In this document: piece after piece, positions 8,255 through 17,099 of the stretch | Position numbering within the stretch: the first letter of the stretch is position 1 | Layout: every line of letters starts with the position of its first letter | Source: Faecalibacterium sp. I3-3-89 | Lineage (GTDB): Bacteria > Bacillota > Clostridia > Oscillospirales > Ruminococcaceae | Assembly: GCF_023347275.1 (NCBI RefSeq) | Contig: NZ_CP094468.1 | Span: 744,001 to 808,000, forward strand | Reading direction: 5' to 3' | DNA: 64,000 nucleotides | Notes under the pieces: generated by a model | The model's database searches: none | What the model was told of the DNA's origin: nothing | What the model saw: the letters and a program-made list of their open reading frames with translations, nothing else | Position numbers and translations under genes: made by a program

Positions 8255-8962
8255 ATGGATTACAACAACTATGACCGCGGCTATGCGGAGCCTTCGATGA
8301 GCGCATCGGACTATATGACCCGCACCTACCGCTGGATGGCCGGCGGCCTGCTCGTCACCTTCGCAATGGCCTATATCACGGCGACCACGCCGCTCATTTA
8401 TCTGGTCGATTCCCTCTACTTCCTGCTTACCATCGCCGAGCTGGCGCTGGTGTTCATGCTCAGCGCCCGGGTGCAGAGGATGTCCATCGACGGGGCGCGG
8501 GCCGCATTCTTTGGCTACGCCATCCTCAACGGCATGGTGCTGAGCTACTATTTCCTGCTCTTCTCGGTGGGCACTCTGGTCATGGCTTTCCTCGCCACGG
8601 CGGTCTATTTCGGCCTTATGGCCGTGTACGGCACCACCACCCATAAGGACCTCACCGGCTGGGGTCCCCGTTTGATGATGGCTCTGGTGGCCATGATCGT
8701 CACCAGCCTCGTGGGCGCGCTCTTCGGCTTTGGCTTCGGTGCCTCGGTGCTCTACTGCGGCATCGGTCTGGTGGTGTTCATGCTGCTCACCGCCTACGAC
8801 ACCCAGAAGCTGCGCCAGATCTACGCCTACTACGCAGGCGACGCCGAGATGGCCGAGAAGGCTTCCATCTACGGCGCACTGACCCTCTATCTGGACTTCA
8901 TCAACATCTTCCTGTATGTTGTCCGCCTGCTGGGCATGAACAGCCGCAGCCGCAACAACTGA
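8255..8962 (+). CDS. Bax inhibitor-1 / YccA family membrane protein
   Basis: 235 aa with seven hydrophobic segments. AYDTQKLRQIYAYY and the C-terminal YGALTLYLDFINIFLYVVRL are hallmarks of the Bax1-I (UPF0005) family, putative calcium-leak channels in the inner membrane. GGAGGATT lies before the ATG. The stop overlaps the start of the next gene (TGATG), so the two are co-translated. Confidence 0.9.
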   Translation: MDYNNYDRGYAEPSMSASDYMTRTYRWMAGGLLVTFAMAYITATTPLIYLVDSLYFLLTIAELALVFMLSARVQRMSIDGARAAFFGYAILNGMVLSYYFLLFSVGTLVMAFLATAVYFGLMAVYGTTTHKDLTGWGPRLMMALVAMIVTSLVGALFGFGFGASVLYCGIGLVVFMLLTAYDTQKLRQIYAYYAGDAEMAEKASIYGALTLYLDFINIFLYVVRLLGMNSRSRNN

Positions 8963-9198
8963 TGAACATGACCTGCTTTTTCTGCAAGGGCGAGATGAAG
9001 CCCGGCACGACTATCCACACCGTACAGCTAAAGAACTGTGTCGTTGTCATCAAAAATGTTCCCTGTATGAAGTGTGAACAGTGCGGTGAGGTCGTTCTGT
9101 CGGCAGACACGATAGAAAAGATAGAGCGTATTTTGCAGACCGTCGAAAAGGCTGTGGCAGAGATCACGGTCGTAAACTTCCCGGATTGTGCTGCATAA
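8962..9198 (+). CDS. YgiT-type zinc finger protein (MqsA N-terminal-like)
   Basis: 78 aa. Two CxxC knuckles (CFFC and CMKCEQC) bind zinc, followed by a short helix (SADTIEKIERILQTVEKAV). This is the N-terminal zinc domain of MqsA-type antitoxins found alone, without the HTH domain. Such proteins often neighbour a small mRNA interferase-like toxin, but here the upstream partner is the Bax1-I gene and no toxin is seen. The overlapping start implies coupling. Function unknown. Confidence 0.8.
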   Translation: MNMTCFFCKGEMKPGTTIHTVQLKNCVVVIKNVPCMKCEQCGEVVLSADTIEKIERILQTVEKAVAEITVVNFPDCAA

Positions 9199-9207
9199 AA
9201 AATAAGG

Positions 9208-9245
9208 GAGCCGCCGTGCAGAGCGTTTGCACGGCGGCTCTTTTT
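9208..9245 (+). terminator. Rho-independent terminator
   Basis: Perfect 13-bp stem GAGCCGCCGTGCA/TGCACGGCGGCTC followed by five T, ending the Bax1-I/YgiT pair. Confidence 0.9.
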
Positions 9246-9305
9246 GTCAGAATGCCTGCTTTGAATCATGATAACTGTGCGATTTGCCAAAAATCGAGGA
9301 AAAGG

Positions 9306-9333
9306 TTGACAGAATTCGGGGGGGGGGTAAAAT
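9306..9333 (+). promoter_or_regulatory. Promoter with a 10-G homopolymer spacer (candidate phase-variable)
   Basis: TTGACA (9306-9311) and TAAAAT (9328-9333) are separated by 16 bases, of which ten are a run of G (9318-9327). Slippage in the run would change promoter spacing and so the expression of the lipoprotein at 9408. Confidence 0.6.
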
Positions 9334-9407
9334 TTGTGTGGTGATGCGGCGGACGATGTTTGCGGCAGCATCACACAAGGCTTATTTTTATTGAGGAGGG
9401 GTTTCGA

Positions 9408-10055
9408 ATGAAACTGTTCAAAAAGGTTCTCGCCGCCGCCCTTGCGGGTGTGCTGGCGCTGTCCGTCCTGACGGGCTGCAACAACAGCAATAGTGTGGCT
9501 ACCGTGAAAATGCTCGATGCGCTGAATGACTGGTCAAGATTTTATGGTGAGGGTATTACCTTCGAAAAGGGCGATGAAAAATTGCAGGCTCAGGTAAACG
9601 ATTTGGTGGAAATCGTGGATGACGCCGGTAAGAAAATCAATTTTCAAGGTGGCGAGGACATCGATGAAATGTACTGGGCCATCGTGAACGATGGCGCTGC
9701 AAAGCTGAAGCTGAAGGATTGGGCAAAGCAGTTCTCCAAAGCAACCATTGATGATGAGAATTCGCCGCTGTATGAGTTTGGCTTTGTCGATATTAGCACA
9801 ACTTTGTCTGCAAGCAGCAGCCAGAATATTTACTACGCGCTTCAACTGATGGAGAACCGCTTGGACGACGAAATCAATCCGCCTGCCACAGTTAAGGATT
9901 CTGAGCGGAACCGTAATTGGACCGATGGTGACAAATTTTATGTTGCCGTTGCTACCGGTGAAATTAACGGTAAGAAGTACATGGTCGCGCTCTTTAAGAC
10001 TACTGCTGTAACGAATCCGGATTATAAGCCGAATCAGAATCCGGATAAAAATTGA
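9408..10055 (+). CDS. Putative lipoprotein of unknown function
   Basis: 215 aa. Signal peptide MKLFKKVLAAALAGVLALSV ends at lipobox LTGC, so the mature protein is lipid-anchored at the cell surface. The body is acidic and shows no motif I recognise (NDWSRFYGEGITFEKGDEKL, ALFKTTAVTNPDYKPNQN). Base composition is lower in GC than its neighbours, hinting at acquisition. GAGGAGGGG lies before the ATG. Expression may be phase-variable through the upstream poly-G promoter spacer. Confidence 0.75.
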   Translation: MKLFKKVLAAALAGVLALSVLTGCNNSNSVATVKMLDALNDWSRFYGEGITFEKGDEKLQAQVNDLVEIVDDAGKKINFQGGEDIDEMYWAIVNDGAAKLKLKDWAKQFSKATIDDENSPLYEFGFVDISTTLSASSSQNIYYALQLMENRLDDEINPPATVKDSERNRNWTDGDKFYVAVATGEINGKKYMVALFKTTAVTNPDYKPNQNPDKN

Positions 10056-10143
10056 TAAGAATGACGGTGGCATTGATGAAGGTGCTTCTGAGGATTGAGC
10101 CTCAGCCGCAGCAATGCCCGCCCACTGAATCATGAACTCGTTA

Positions 10144-10168
10144 GGCCCCGATCCGCCGGGGCCTTTTT
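10144..10168 (+). terminator. Rho-independent terminator
   Basis: GGCCCCG/CGGGGCC stem with a 6-base loop and five T, downstream of the lipoprotein gene. Confidence 0.85.
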
Positions 10169-10257
10169 GCGTCTTTATGAATAAACCCCACTCCATCGCT
10201 CCAAACTACCACCAAAGAAACGATTCCGTACACAAAGATGGATTGGAGTAACGAACG

Positions 10258-11043
10258 ATGGAGCAATTCAGAAAGTTTTTGCGGGACAAGGCCTTTGCAC
10301 TGGTGCTCACCGCCTGCCTGCTGGCGGCGGCAGCGGCCGGAGTGTGGGCCGTGCGCACGGTGCGCAAGGAGCTGAAGAAAGATCTGGACGCGGTGCGCAG
10401 CCCGTCCAGCACTGCCCCCGGCATCGACGAGGGCATCCGCACATCACCCGGCCTCGCCGGAGAGGAGGACGCCGAATGGCAGCAGCAGACCGCACCCGCC
10501 GCAAACAGCGTGGCCAATGTGCCCGAAGCCCGCAGCTCCTCCGGTGGAGCTGCATCCTCTTCTGGGGCGCAGTCTGGGTCTGGTTCGGTGCGCGAACCTT
10601 CCGCGCTGCAAACCGAGTCCTCGCCTGCCAGCAGTTCGGCTGCGCCTGCCTCCACGCAGCCTGTCTCGGGGCGCGTCTTGAACAGCTACAGCGGCGATGA
10701 GCTGGTCTACAGCAAGACGCTGGGGGACTGGCGCACCCACAACGGCGTGGATTACGCCGCCGAAAAGGGCGCAGAGGTAGCCGCCCCGGCGACGGGTAAG
10801 GTGGTGGAGACGGGCACCGACGACAAGTGGGGGCCCGTGGTCGCCATCGAGGACGAATCCGGCAGGGTCTGGCGGGTCTGCGGCACGGCGGACGCCAAGG
10901 TGAAAAAGGGCGATACCGTCTCGGCCGGGCAGACCATCGGCAAGGTGGGCAGCGTGAGCTGTGAGTGCGCCGAGGAGAGCCACATCCATCTGGAGGTCAT
11001 GCAGGATGGCCGGTATCTCGACCCTGTGAAGGCCATGAAATAA
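10258..11043 (+). CDS. Membrane-anchored M23 (LytM-type) peptidase, SpoIIQ-like
   Basis: 261 aa. One N-terminal helix (ALVLTACLLAAAAAGVWAV), a low-complexity Ser/Ala/Pro linker of about 90 residues, then an M23 domain. Zinc ligands of LytM peptidases appear intact: HNGVDYA (His and Asp) and HIHLEV (HxH), so it may be an active peptidoglycan endopeptidase. The topology resembles clostridial SpoIIQ, but no sporulation neighbours are present, and a cell-wall remodelling role is equally likely. GGAGTAACGAACG precedes the ATG. Confidence 0.85.
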   Translation: MEQFRKFLRDKAFALVLTACLLAAAAAGVWAVRTVRKELKKDLDAVRSPSSTAPGIDEGIRTSPGLAGEEDAEWQQQTAPAANSVANVPEARSSSGGAASSSGAQSGSGSVREPSALQTESSPASSSAAPASTQPVSGRVLNSYSGDELVYSKTLGDWRTHNGVDYAAEKGAEVAAPATGKVVETGTDDKWGPVVAIEDESGRVWRVCGTADAKVKKGDTVSAGQTIGKVGSVSCECAEESHIHLEVMQDGRYLDPVKAMK

Positions 11044-11056
11044 GCAGAAATTCCCG

Positions 11057-11091
11057 GGCAGGTGCAGTGGAACGCTGTGCCTGCTTTTTTA
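11057..11091 (+). terminator. Rho-independent terminator
   Basis: GCAGGTGCAG pairs with CTGTGCCTGC (two G-T wobbles) and is followed by six T, downstream of the M23 peptidase gene. Confidence 0.75.
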
Positions 11092-11237
11092 TCGCGGTCT
11101 TCCAAAACAGCGCCGCTGCAGCAGGCAGTCCAGCCCAGCTGAAAAATGCGGACGGTGATGCATTGCTTTTGGACGTCGATTCTGGTATGATAAACTCGTA
11201 TCAGTATGAAATGAAGGAAAAGCGGAGGGAACGAAGG

Positions 11238-12527
11238 ATGAAGGTCTTAGTGATAGGCGGCGGTGCGGCCGGCCTGATGGCGGCGGGTGCGGCCCTGCGG
11301 CAGGGGCATGAGGTGACGGTGCTGGAACATATGGAAAAGCCGGCCCAGAAGATCCTCGTCACCGGCAAGGGCCGCTGCAACGTCACCAACGACTGCACCG
11401 CAGAGGAATTTCTGCACCATGTGCGGACGAACCCCCGCTTTCTGTTCTCGTCGCTGGGGGCGTTCCCGCCTGCCAAGACGATGGAGCTGTTCGAGTCGCT
11501 CGGGGTGGAGCTGAAGGTGGAGCGGGGACGCCGGGTGTTCCCGGTGTCGGACAAGGCCGAAGAGATCCGGCAGGCCCTTCTGCGGTACGCCGAGGGGGCG
11601 GACATCGTCCGCGACGGGGCGAAAAAGCTGCTGCTGGAGCCGCTGGCTCAGCCGGAGGAAGCGCCCGCCGCGCCGGAAAATCCCCGCCACCCCAAGAAGA
11701 AAAAGCCCGGCCCGGCCTGCCGCTGTGTGGGCGTGCGGGGCACCTCGGGCCGGGAGTACAGGGCGGATGCCGTGCTGGTGGCGACGGGCGGCCTGAGCTA
11801 CCCCACCACCGGTTCCACCGGCGACGGCTACAAGCTGGCCCAGCAGGCGGGCCACACCCTCGTGGAGCCTGTGCCCAGCCTCGTCAGCCTCGTCAGCCAC
11901 GACGCCGACTGCAAAAAGATGATGGGCCTCGCCCTCAAGAACGTGACGCTCACCCTCCACGAGGACGGCAAGGCCATCTTCGAGGAGCAGGGCGAGATGC
12001 TGTTCACCCATTTCGGCATCAGCGGGCCGCTGACCCTCAGCGCCTCGAGCCATCTGGGCGATATGAAAAAACACAGGTACGAGGCTTTTATCGACCTGAA
12101 GCCCGCCCTCAGCGAGGAGCAGCTTTATGACCGCATCACCCGGGATTTTGCCCTGCTGGCAAACCACGCGGCGCAGGGCGCACTGGTGAAGCTGCTGCCG
12201 TCCAGTATGCAGCCGGTCATGGTGGCCCGCTGGGGCATCGACCCGGCCACCAAGGCAAACCAGATCACCCGCGAGCAGAAGCGGGAGCTGGTGCAGCTGG
12301 TGAAGCACTGGCGGGTATCCATCGACGCCCGGGGCGACTTAGCCCATGCCGTCATCACGTCGGGCGGCGTGTCGGTGCGGGAGGTGGACCCCAAGACCAT
12401 GCAGAGCAAAAAGGCGCTGGGCCTCTACTTCGCAGGCGAGGTGCTGGATGTGGACGCCTACACCGGCGGATATAATTTGCAGATCGCGTTCTGCACGGCG
12501 CAGAGCTTTGCGAATAATCTGGGATGA
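11238..12527 (+). CDS. HI0933/YhiN-family FAD-dependent oxidoreductase
   Basis: 429 aa. N-terminal Rossmann motif VLVIGGGAAGLMAAGAAL binds FAD; KILVTGKGRCNVTN is the family signature; LVATGGLSYPTTGSTGDGY and the C-terminal FAGEVLDVDAYTGGYNLQIA close the FAD site. Members are annotated as aminoacetone oxidase-like or BaiN-like, but the reaction is unproven for most. GGAACGAAGG lies before the ATG. It is first in a tight gene run with cmk and plsC. Confidence 0.9.
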   Translation: MKVLVIGGGAAGLMAAGAALRQGHEVTVLEHMEKPAQKILVTGKGRCNVTNDCTAEEFLHHVRTNPRFLFSSLGAFPPAKTMELFESLGVELKVERGRRVFPVSDKAEEIRQALLRYAEGADIVRDGAKKLLLEPLAQPEEAPAAPENPRHPKKKKPGPACRCVGVRGTSGREYRADAVLVATGGLSYPTTGSTGDGYKLAQQAGHTLVEPVPSLVSLVSHDADCKKMMGLALKNVTLTLHEDGKAIFEEQGEMLFTHFGISGPLTLSASSHLGDMKKHRYEAFIDLKPALSEEQLYDRITRDFALLANHAAQGALVKLLPSSMQPVMVARWGIDPATKANQITREQKRELVQLVKHWRVSIDARGDLAHAVITSGGVSVREVDPKTMQSKKALGLYFAGEVLDVDAYTGGYNLQIAFCTAQSFANNLG

Positions 12528-12591
12528 CTTTTCCGTCTGCGAAGCCGTGACGGAGAGGCTGAACCGTATTTATATAAAAGGAGATAGAAAA

Positions 12592-13257
12592 ATGGTATCT
12601 GTTGCGATCGACGGGCCTGCGGGCGCAGGCAAATCTACACTGGCGCGGCGTCTGGCCGCAGAACTCGGCTACATCTATGTGGACACCGGCGCGATGTTCC
12701 GCACCATCGGCCTTTACGCCCTCCGGGCGGGTAAGGACCCGAAGGACAACGAGGCGGTCAACGCCCTGCTGCCCGAGATTTCCCTCAAGTTCGCCTTCAT
12801 CGGGGGCGAACAGCACATCTACCTGAACGGCGAGGACGTCAGCACGGCCATCCGCACCGAGGAGGTGGGCATGGCGGCATCTGCCGTGGGCGCAAACCCG
12901 GAGGTGCGCGCCTTCCTGCTGGGGATGCAGCGGGATATGGCCAAGACGCAGGACGTCCTGATGGATGGCCGCGACATCGGCACTGTGGTGCTGCCCGATG
13001 CGACGGTGAAGATCTTCCTCACCGCCAGCCCCGAGGCCCGCGCCACACGGCGCTGGAAGGAATACCAGCAGAAGGGCGTTGAGGTCTCGTATGAGGAGGT
13101 GCTGGCCGACGTCCGGCAGCGGGACTATCAGGACACCCACCGCGCCGCAGCCCCCCTCCGACAGGCCGACGATGCCCAGCTTCTGGACACCTCGGAGATG
13201 AACTTCGAGCAGAGTCTGGAGGCCATGAAAAAGATGATCGTGGAGAAGGTCGGATGA
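12592..13257 (+). CDS. cmk: Cytidylate kinase
   Basis: 221 aa. P-loop IDGPAGAGKSTLARRLA at the N-terminus, YVDTGAMFRTIGL (CMP site), MDGRDIGTVVLPDA and the lid-type RRWKEYQQKG identify CMP/dCMP kinase, which phosphorylates CMP with ATP in pyrimidine salvage and membrane lipid supply. AAAGGAGATAG precedes the ATG. The stop overlaps the start of plsC. The cmk-plsC-ispH-rpsA order is common in Clostridia. Confidence 0.95.
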   Translation: MVSVAIDGPAGAGKSTLARRLAAELGYIYVDTGAMFRTIGLYALRAGKDPKDNEAVNALLPEISLKFAFIGGEQHIYLNGEDVSTAIRTEEVGMAASAVGANPEVRAFLLGMQRDMAKTQDVLMDGRDIGTVVLPDATVKIFLTASPEARATRRWKEYQQKGVEVSYEEVLADVRQRDYQDTHRAAAPLRQADDAQLLDTSEMNFEQSLEAMKKMIVEKVG

Positions 13258-13862
13258 TACTATATTATATTATTGTGCCGCTGGCATGGCTGGTGTTCAA
13301 CATCGGTTTCCGCGTCCGGTGTGAGGGCCGGGAAAATCTGAAGAAGGTCGGCACGAAGGGCTGCATCATCGCGCCCAACCACATCTCTGCCATCGACCCG
13401 GTCTTCATCGTCATCACCCGGTTCTGGGGGCAGCGGATGATGGTGTTCGCCAAGAAAGAGCTGTTTGAGATAAACCCGTTCCTGTCGTGGTTCTTCCGGT
13501 GTGCGGGCGCGGTCTGCGTCCGGGGCACGAAGGAGGAGGTCGGTGCCATCGACGACACGGTGAAAAAGTGCAAAGAGGGCGGCACGCTGCTGATCTTCCC
13601 GGAGGGCACGCGGGAAAAGGAAAATGCATTCCTCCCCCTCAAGAGCGGCCTCTTCGTCGTCGCAGCTGCCGCCGGTGTGGACGTCGTGCCCTGCCGCATC
13701 CATTACGACACGCCCGACGGCAGGATGAAGCCGTTCTGCCGGGTGCGGGTGGTCTACGGCGAGCCGATGCCCGCCGCCCGGTTTTCAATGGAGGGCCGCC
13801 GCGACCTCAGAAAGCTGCGGGAGAATAAGCAGGCCGTCTTGGAGGCGTGGGAGAAGCTGTAA
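13254..13862 (+). CDS. plsC: 1-acyl-sn-glycerol-3-phosphate acyltransferase
   Basis: 202 aa. The acyltransferase motif NHISAID (NHx4D) and FPEGTR are both present, plus an N-terminal membrane helix (MILYYIIVPLAWLVFNIGF). It transfers an acyl group to lysophosphatidate, giving phosphatidate at the membrane. ATG overlaps the cmk stop (ATGA). Slightly short for the family but complete. Confidence 0.93.
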   Translation: MILYYIIVPLAWLVFNIGFRVRCEGRENLKKVGTKGCIIAPNHISAIDPVFIVITRFWGQRMMVFAKKELFEINPFLSWFFRCAGAVCVRGTKEEVGAIDDTVKKCKEGGTLLIFPEGTREKENAFLPLKSGLFVVAAAAGVDVVPCRIHYDTPDGRMKPFCRVRVVYGEPMPAARFSMEGRRDLRKLRENKQAVLEAWEKL

Positions 13863-13882
13863 AGGCGGCTTGATTGGAATAA

Positions 13883-14121
13883 ACCTCTCAGTCTCGCATT
13901 CGCTCGACAGCTCCCCTAGCGAGGGGAGCCTCTGGCGAAGAGGGAAAGCTTTCCGGAATGCCAAGGCCTCTCCTCGATAGGCAACGGCGACGACCGCCGC
14001 CAGTGGCGGAAACAGGGAGGAGCTGTTGGGGCCGCGGCCAGCAGGATGCAAGCGACAGCGAAGCAGACGCTGGGAGCCGCAACCCGGGCTGTGGCACGCC
14101 GTAGGCGTGACGGAGAGGTTT
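13883..14121. repeat. Intergenic repeat with short terminal inverted repeats (MITE-like)
   Basis: Bounded by AAACCTCTC at the left and its complement GAGAGGTTT at the right. Inside are hairpin modules such as CTCCCCTAGCGAGGGGAG, and the end CACGCCGTAGGCGTGACGGA. Related modules recur at 12543-12562, 16135, 20860 and 27632-28030. It lies between plsC and ispH and fills the gap; no ORF is evident. Confidence 0.7.
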
Positions 14122-14138
14122 AATTTAGGAGAATGTTT

Positions 14139-16049
14139 ATGGAAATTCGTTTGGCAAAGACCGCCGGCTTCTGCTTCGGGGTGGATCGCGCGGTCAAGCT
14201 GACCTATGGTTTGCTGGAAGAGGGGCACAAGGTGGCCACCCTCGGCCCCCTGATCCACAACCCCCAGACGGTCGAAGACCTTGAGCGCCGGGGCGCGATG
14301 GTGGCGGACACCCCTGCCGATGTGCCCGCAGGCTATGAGGTGGTCATCCGCAGCCATGGCGTGCCCCGCAGCATCTACGACGAGCTGGAGGCCCGGGGCT
14401 GTGTCTACCACGACGCCACCTGTCCCTTTGTGCGGAAGATCCAGAAGATCGCCGCCGAGGCCGAAGCTGCCGGTGCGGTGCTCGTGGTGGCCGGAGACGC
14501 CTCCCACCCGGAGGTGCAGGGCATCGTGGGGCATACCCGGGGAGAGGTATTTGTTTTCGGCGATCTGGCCCAGCTGAAGGCGTGGAAAGGCCCTTCTGAC
14601 CCCCAAAAGCCCATTTTTGCGGTTGCACAGACCACATTTCAGGTAACAAAATGGCAAGAAAGTTCGGAGTTTCTCAAAAAAGCCTATACAAACGCCCGAA
14701 TTTTTGATACAATATGTAATGCGACGTGGGCGAGGCAACAGGAAGCGGAAGACCTCAGCCAACAATGCGACATCATTGTTGTCATTGGCGGTCATCATTC
14801 TTCCAATACCCAAAAGCTGGTACAGGTCGCCGCAAAGCATACGCGAGCCGTAACGGTCGAGACCGCGAGCGAACTTCGGCCGGAATGGTTTGCAGATGTA
14901 AAGACGGCGGGCGTCACAGCCGGGGCTTCAACGCCATCGTCTATTATTGAGGAGGTACTTAACAGTATGAGCGCAGAAATCAATGACAGCATGAGCTTTG
15001 AGGAGATGCTGAACGCATCCGAGGAAAAGCGTGTTCATGCAGGCAGTATTGTGAAAGGAATCGTGACCAGCATCTCTGCCAACGAGATCCAGGTGGATAT
15101 CGGAGCTAAGCAGACCGGCTTTGTCAAGCTGAGCGAGCTGACCGATGATTCCTCCGCCAAGGTCGAGGACCTGGTGAAAGTTGGCGATGAGCTGGACCTC
15201 ATCGTCGAGAAGGTTATGGATCAGGATGGCGTCATCCAGCTCTCCCGCAAGAAGCTCGCATCTCGCAAGGGCATGGAAGAGATCGCCAAGGCAGCTGAGT
15301 CCGGCGAGGTCGTCGAGGGCGACGTCACCGAGTTCAACAAGGGCGGCGTTGTCGTCAACGTCAAGGGCGTCAAGGTGTTCGTCCCCCGTTCTCAGGCCAC
15401 CATGCGCCGCGACGAGGATTACACCGCTCTGGTCGGCCAGCACGTTCAGCTGGTCGTCACCGAGTGCTCTGGCCGCAAGATCGTCGGCAGCATCAACAAG
15501 GTCACCGCTGAGCAGAACAAGGCAAAGCGTGAGGAGTTCTGGGCAAACGTCGAGGTCGGCAAGACCTACACCGGCGTCGTCAAGAGCCTGACCTCTTACG
15601 GTGCATTCGTTGACATCGGCGGTGTGGACGGCCTGTGCCACATCAGCGAGCTGAGCTGGAACCGCATCAAGCATCCCTCTGAGGTCGTCTCTGTGGGCGA
15701 CACCATCGAGGTGTATGTGAAGGATATCGACACCGAGAACCACAAGGTCTCTCTGGGCTACAAGAAGGCTGAGGACAATCCTTGGGAGCAGCTGAAGAAC
15801 AACTACCCCATCGGCAGCACCTTCCATGCTCCGGTCGTGTCCCTGACCAAGTTCGGTGCATTCGTCCGCATCCTGCCGGGTGTTGACGGTCTGGTCCACA
15901 TCAGCGAGATCAGCAACGATCGCGTTGAGAAGGTCTCCGACGCACTGAAGGTCGGCGATATGGTCGATGTGAAGCTGCTGGATGTTGACTTCGACAAGAA
16001 GCGCATCAGCCTGTCCATGAAGGCTCTGCTGAACGACGACGCTGAGTAA
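14139..16049 (+). CDS. ispH: IspH (HMBPP reductase) fused to ribosomal protein S1
   Basis: 636 aa. Residues 1-275 are IspH: Cys12 (GFCFGVDRA), HNPQ, RSHG, the second cysteine in ATCPFV and the third in CNATWARQ bind the 4Fe-4S cluster that reduces HMBPP to IPP/DMAPP in the MEP pathway. Residues 300-636 hold four S1 OB-fold repeats (for example [20 protein letters not shown] and [20 protein letters not shown]). This bifunctional arrangement is known in Clostridia. The ATG at 14139 has the better RBS spacing than that at 14133. A second strong site (GAGGAGG) precedes an in-frame ATG at 14967. Confidence 0.95.
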   Translation: MEIRLAKTAGFCFGVDRAVKLTYGLLEEGHKVATLGPLIHNPQTVEDLERRGAMVADTPADVPAGYEVVIRSHGVPRSIYDELEARGCVYHDATCPFVRKIQKIAAEAEAAGAVLVVAGDASHPEVQGIVGHTRGEVFVFGDLAQLKAWKGPSDPQKPIFAVAQTTFQVTKWQESSEFLKKAYTNARIFDTICNATWARQQEAEDLSQQCDIIVVIGGHHSSNTQKLVQVAAKHTRAVTVETASELRPEWFADVKTAGVTAGASTPSSIIEEVLNSMSAEINDSMSFEEMLNASEEKRVHAGSIVKGIVTSISANEIQVDIGAKQTGFVKLSELTDDSSAKVEDLVKVGDELDLIVEKVMDQDGVIQLSRKKLASRKGMEEIAKAAESGEVVEGDVTEFNKGGVVVNVKGVKVFVPRSQATMRRDEDYTALVGQHVQLVVTECSGRKIVGSINKVTAEQNKAKREEFWANVEVGKTYTGVVKSLTSYGAFVDIGGVDGLCHISELSWNRIKHPSEVVSVGDTIEVYVKDIDTENHKVSLGYKKAEDNPWEQLKNNYPIGSTFHAPVVSLTKFGAFVRILPGVDGLVHISEISNDRVEKVSDALKVGDMVDVKLLDVDFDKKRISLSMKALLNDDAE

Positions 16050-16088
16050 TCAGCCCGCAGCATAGTCTCTTCAGACACAATGCGAACA

Positions 16089-16128
16089 ACAGCCCCGTTG
16101 CCGGGAAAACGGCGGCGGGGCTGTTTTT
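16089..16128 (+). terminator. Rho-independent terminator
   Basis: ACAGCCCCG...CGGGGCTGT stem followed by five T, downstream of ispH-rpsA. Confidence 0.88.
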
Positions 16129-16134
16129 GTATCG

Positions 16135-16185
16135 CCCTCTCAGTCGCTGACGCGACAGCTCTCCCGGAGGGAGAGCCACTGGCGT
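16135..16185. repeat. Short copy of the intergenic hairpin repeat
   Basis: CCCTCTCAGTCGCTGACGCG followed by CAGCTCTCCCGGAGGGAGAG, the same module order as at 13883 and 27965. Confidence 0.6.
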
Positions 16186-16270
16186 GCCGGTCGGACGGAT
16201 ACTGGACGAGTGAAGTTTTCTTGTCTCGGAGACAGTAGTGCCCTGCTGGCGACGGAAGGTTTTGGGATCA

Positions 16271-16888
16271 ATGAAAAACTGGTTTGTAAAGCACCGCGAG
16301 GTGCTGGCTTATCTCATCTTCGGGGTGCTGACCACCCTGCTGAACATCGTGCTGTACATGCTGTTCAGCGGGCTTTTCGGGTACGAGGCCGCCAACAGCT
16401 GGGGCAATGTGCTGGACAATCTGCTCTGCATCCTGTTCGCCTATCTCACCAACCGGGCATTCGTCTTTGCAAGCCGGACGCAGGGCAGGGAGGCGCTGAA
16501 GGAATTTGGTGCATTCGTCACCTGCCGTCTGGGCACACTGGTCTTGGATGCCGCCATCATGATGGTCTTCGGAAACCTGCTGGCCGCACAGGGCACAGCG
16601 CTTGTGGAGGGCTTCATGAATGGTCTGCTGAGCGCAGCGGCGAATTGGTTTGGCCCGGACACGGTGCTCCACATGGCGACAAGCAGCATAACGCCCCCTG
16701 CATCTGTTTCGGACGGCTCTGCCGCCATTGCCATCATTGGCGGCGCCGACGGCCCGACGGCCATCTTCGTCACCAGCTTCTACGATGCCCAGGCTCTGTG
16801 GGGCCTCGCCGTCAAGGTCTTTTCCAATGTGGTGGTGGTCGTGCTGAATTATGTGTTCAGCAAGCTCATTGTTTTTAAGCGCAAGTGA
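16271..16888 (+). CDS. GtrA-family membrane protein with an unusual insertion
   Basis: 205 aa, longer than the usual 120-150 aa. Helices at about 11-34, 48-67, 86-104 and 184-202 and the NRAFVF motif are those of GtrA flippase-like proteins that work with GtrB glycosyltransferases. Between helices three and four lies an extra stretch of about 75 residues containing IIGGADGPTAIFVTS (155-169), which resembles the conserved Asp segment of Na+-pumping decarboxylase beta subunits. The start is weakly supported (GGAAGG 11 bases upstream). A GtrB-like enzyme is encoded at 192-1172. Confidence 0.82.
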   Translation: MKNWFVKHREVLAYLIFGVLTTLLNIVLYMLFSGLFGYEAANSWGNVLDNLLCILFAYLTNRAFVFASRTQGREALKEFGAFVTCRLGTLVLDAAIMMVFGNLLAAQGTALVEGFMNGLLSAAANWFGPDTVLHMATSSITPPASVSDGSAAIAIIGGADGPTAIFVTSFYDAQALWGLAVKVFSNVVVVVLNYVFSKLIVFKRK

Positions 16889-16921
16889 GATATTTTTTCG
16901 CCAACGGCGGAAAAATATCCA
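16886..16921 (+). terminator. Hairpin, possible terminator or attenuator
   Basis: ATATTTTTTCGCC/GGCGGAAAAATAT stem between the GtrA gene and the small protein gene; lacks a T-run, so termination is uncertain. Confidence 0.4.
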
Positions 16922-16945
16922 ATATAACTTAGGAGGTACGGTATT

Positions 16946-17083
16946 ATGAAACGTGGTCTGAAAGGTTTTGCATTTCTGGTCTCCGGCCTTGTGCTGGGCA
17001 TCATCGGCGCAACGGTGTCTGCAACAGCCATTGCCCTGAGCGCTGTCGGTATGGCAAAGGTGCGCCGTGCCACCAAAAATTGA
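16946..17083 (+). CDS. Small hydrophobic protein of unknown function
   Basis: 45 aa: MKRGLKGFAFLVSGLVLGII continuing into an Ala/Thr-rich helix and a basic end (KVRRATKN). A single membrane helix with positive ends on both sides. TAGGAGGTACGG is a near-ideal ribosome site, which supports translation. deoC starts 17 bases later with its own RBS, suggesting one transcript. No family recognised. Confidence 0.65.
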   Translation: MKRGLKGFAFLVSGLVLGIIGATVSATAIALSAVGMAKVRRATKN

Positions 17084-17099
17084 TTCAGGAGGAAAAAAC

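Noticed and set aside
10258..11043. Sporulation gene spoIIQ
   Set aside because: The topology is similar, but no sporulation gene is near and the M23 domain alone is not diagnostic.
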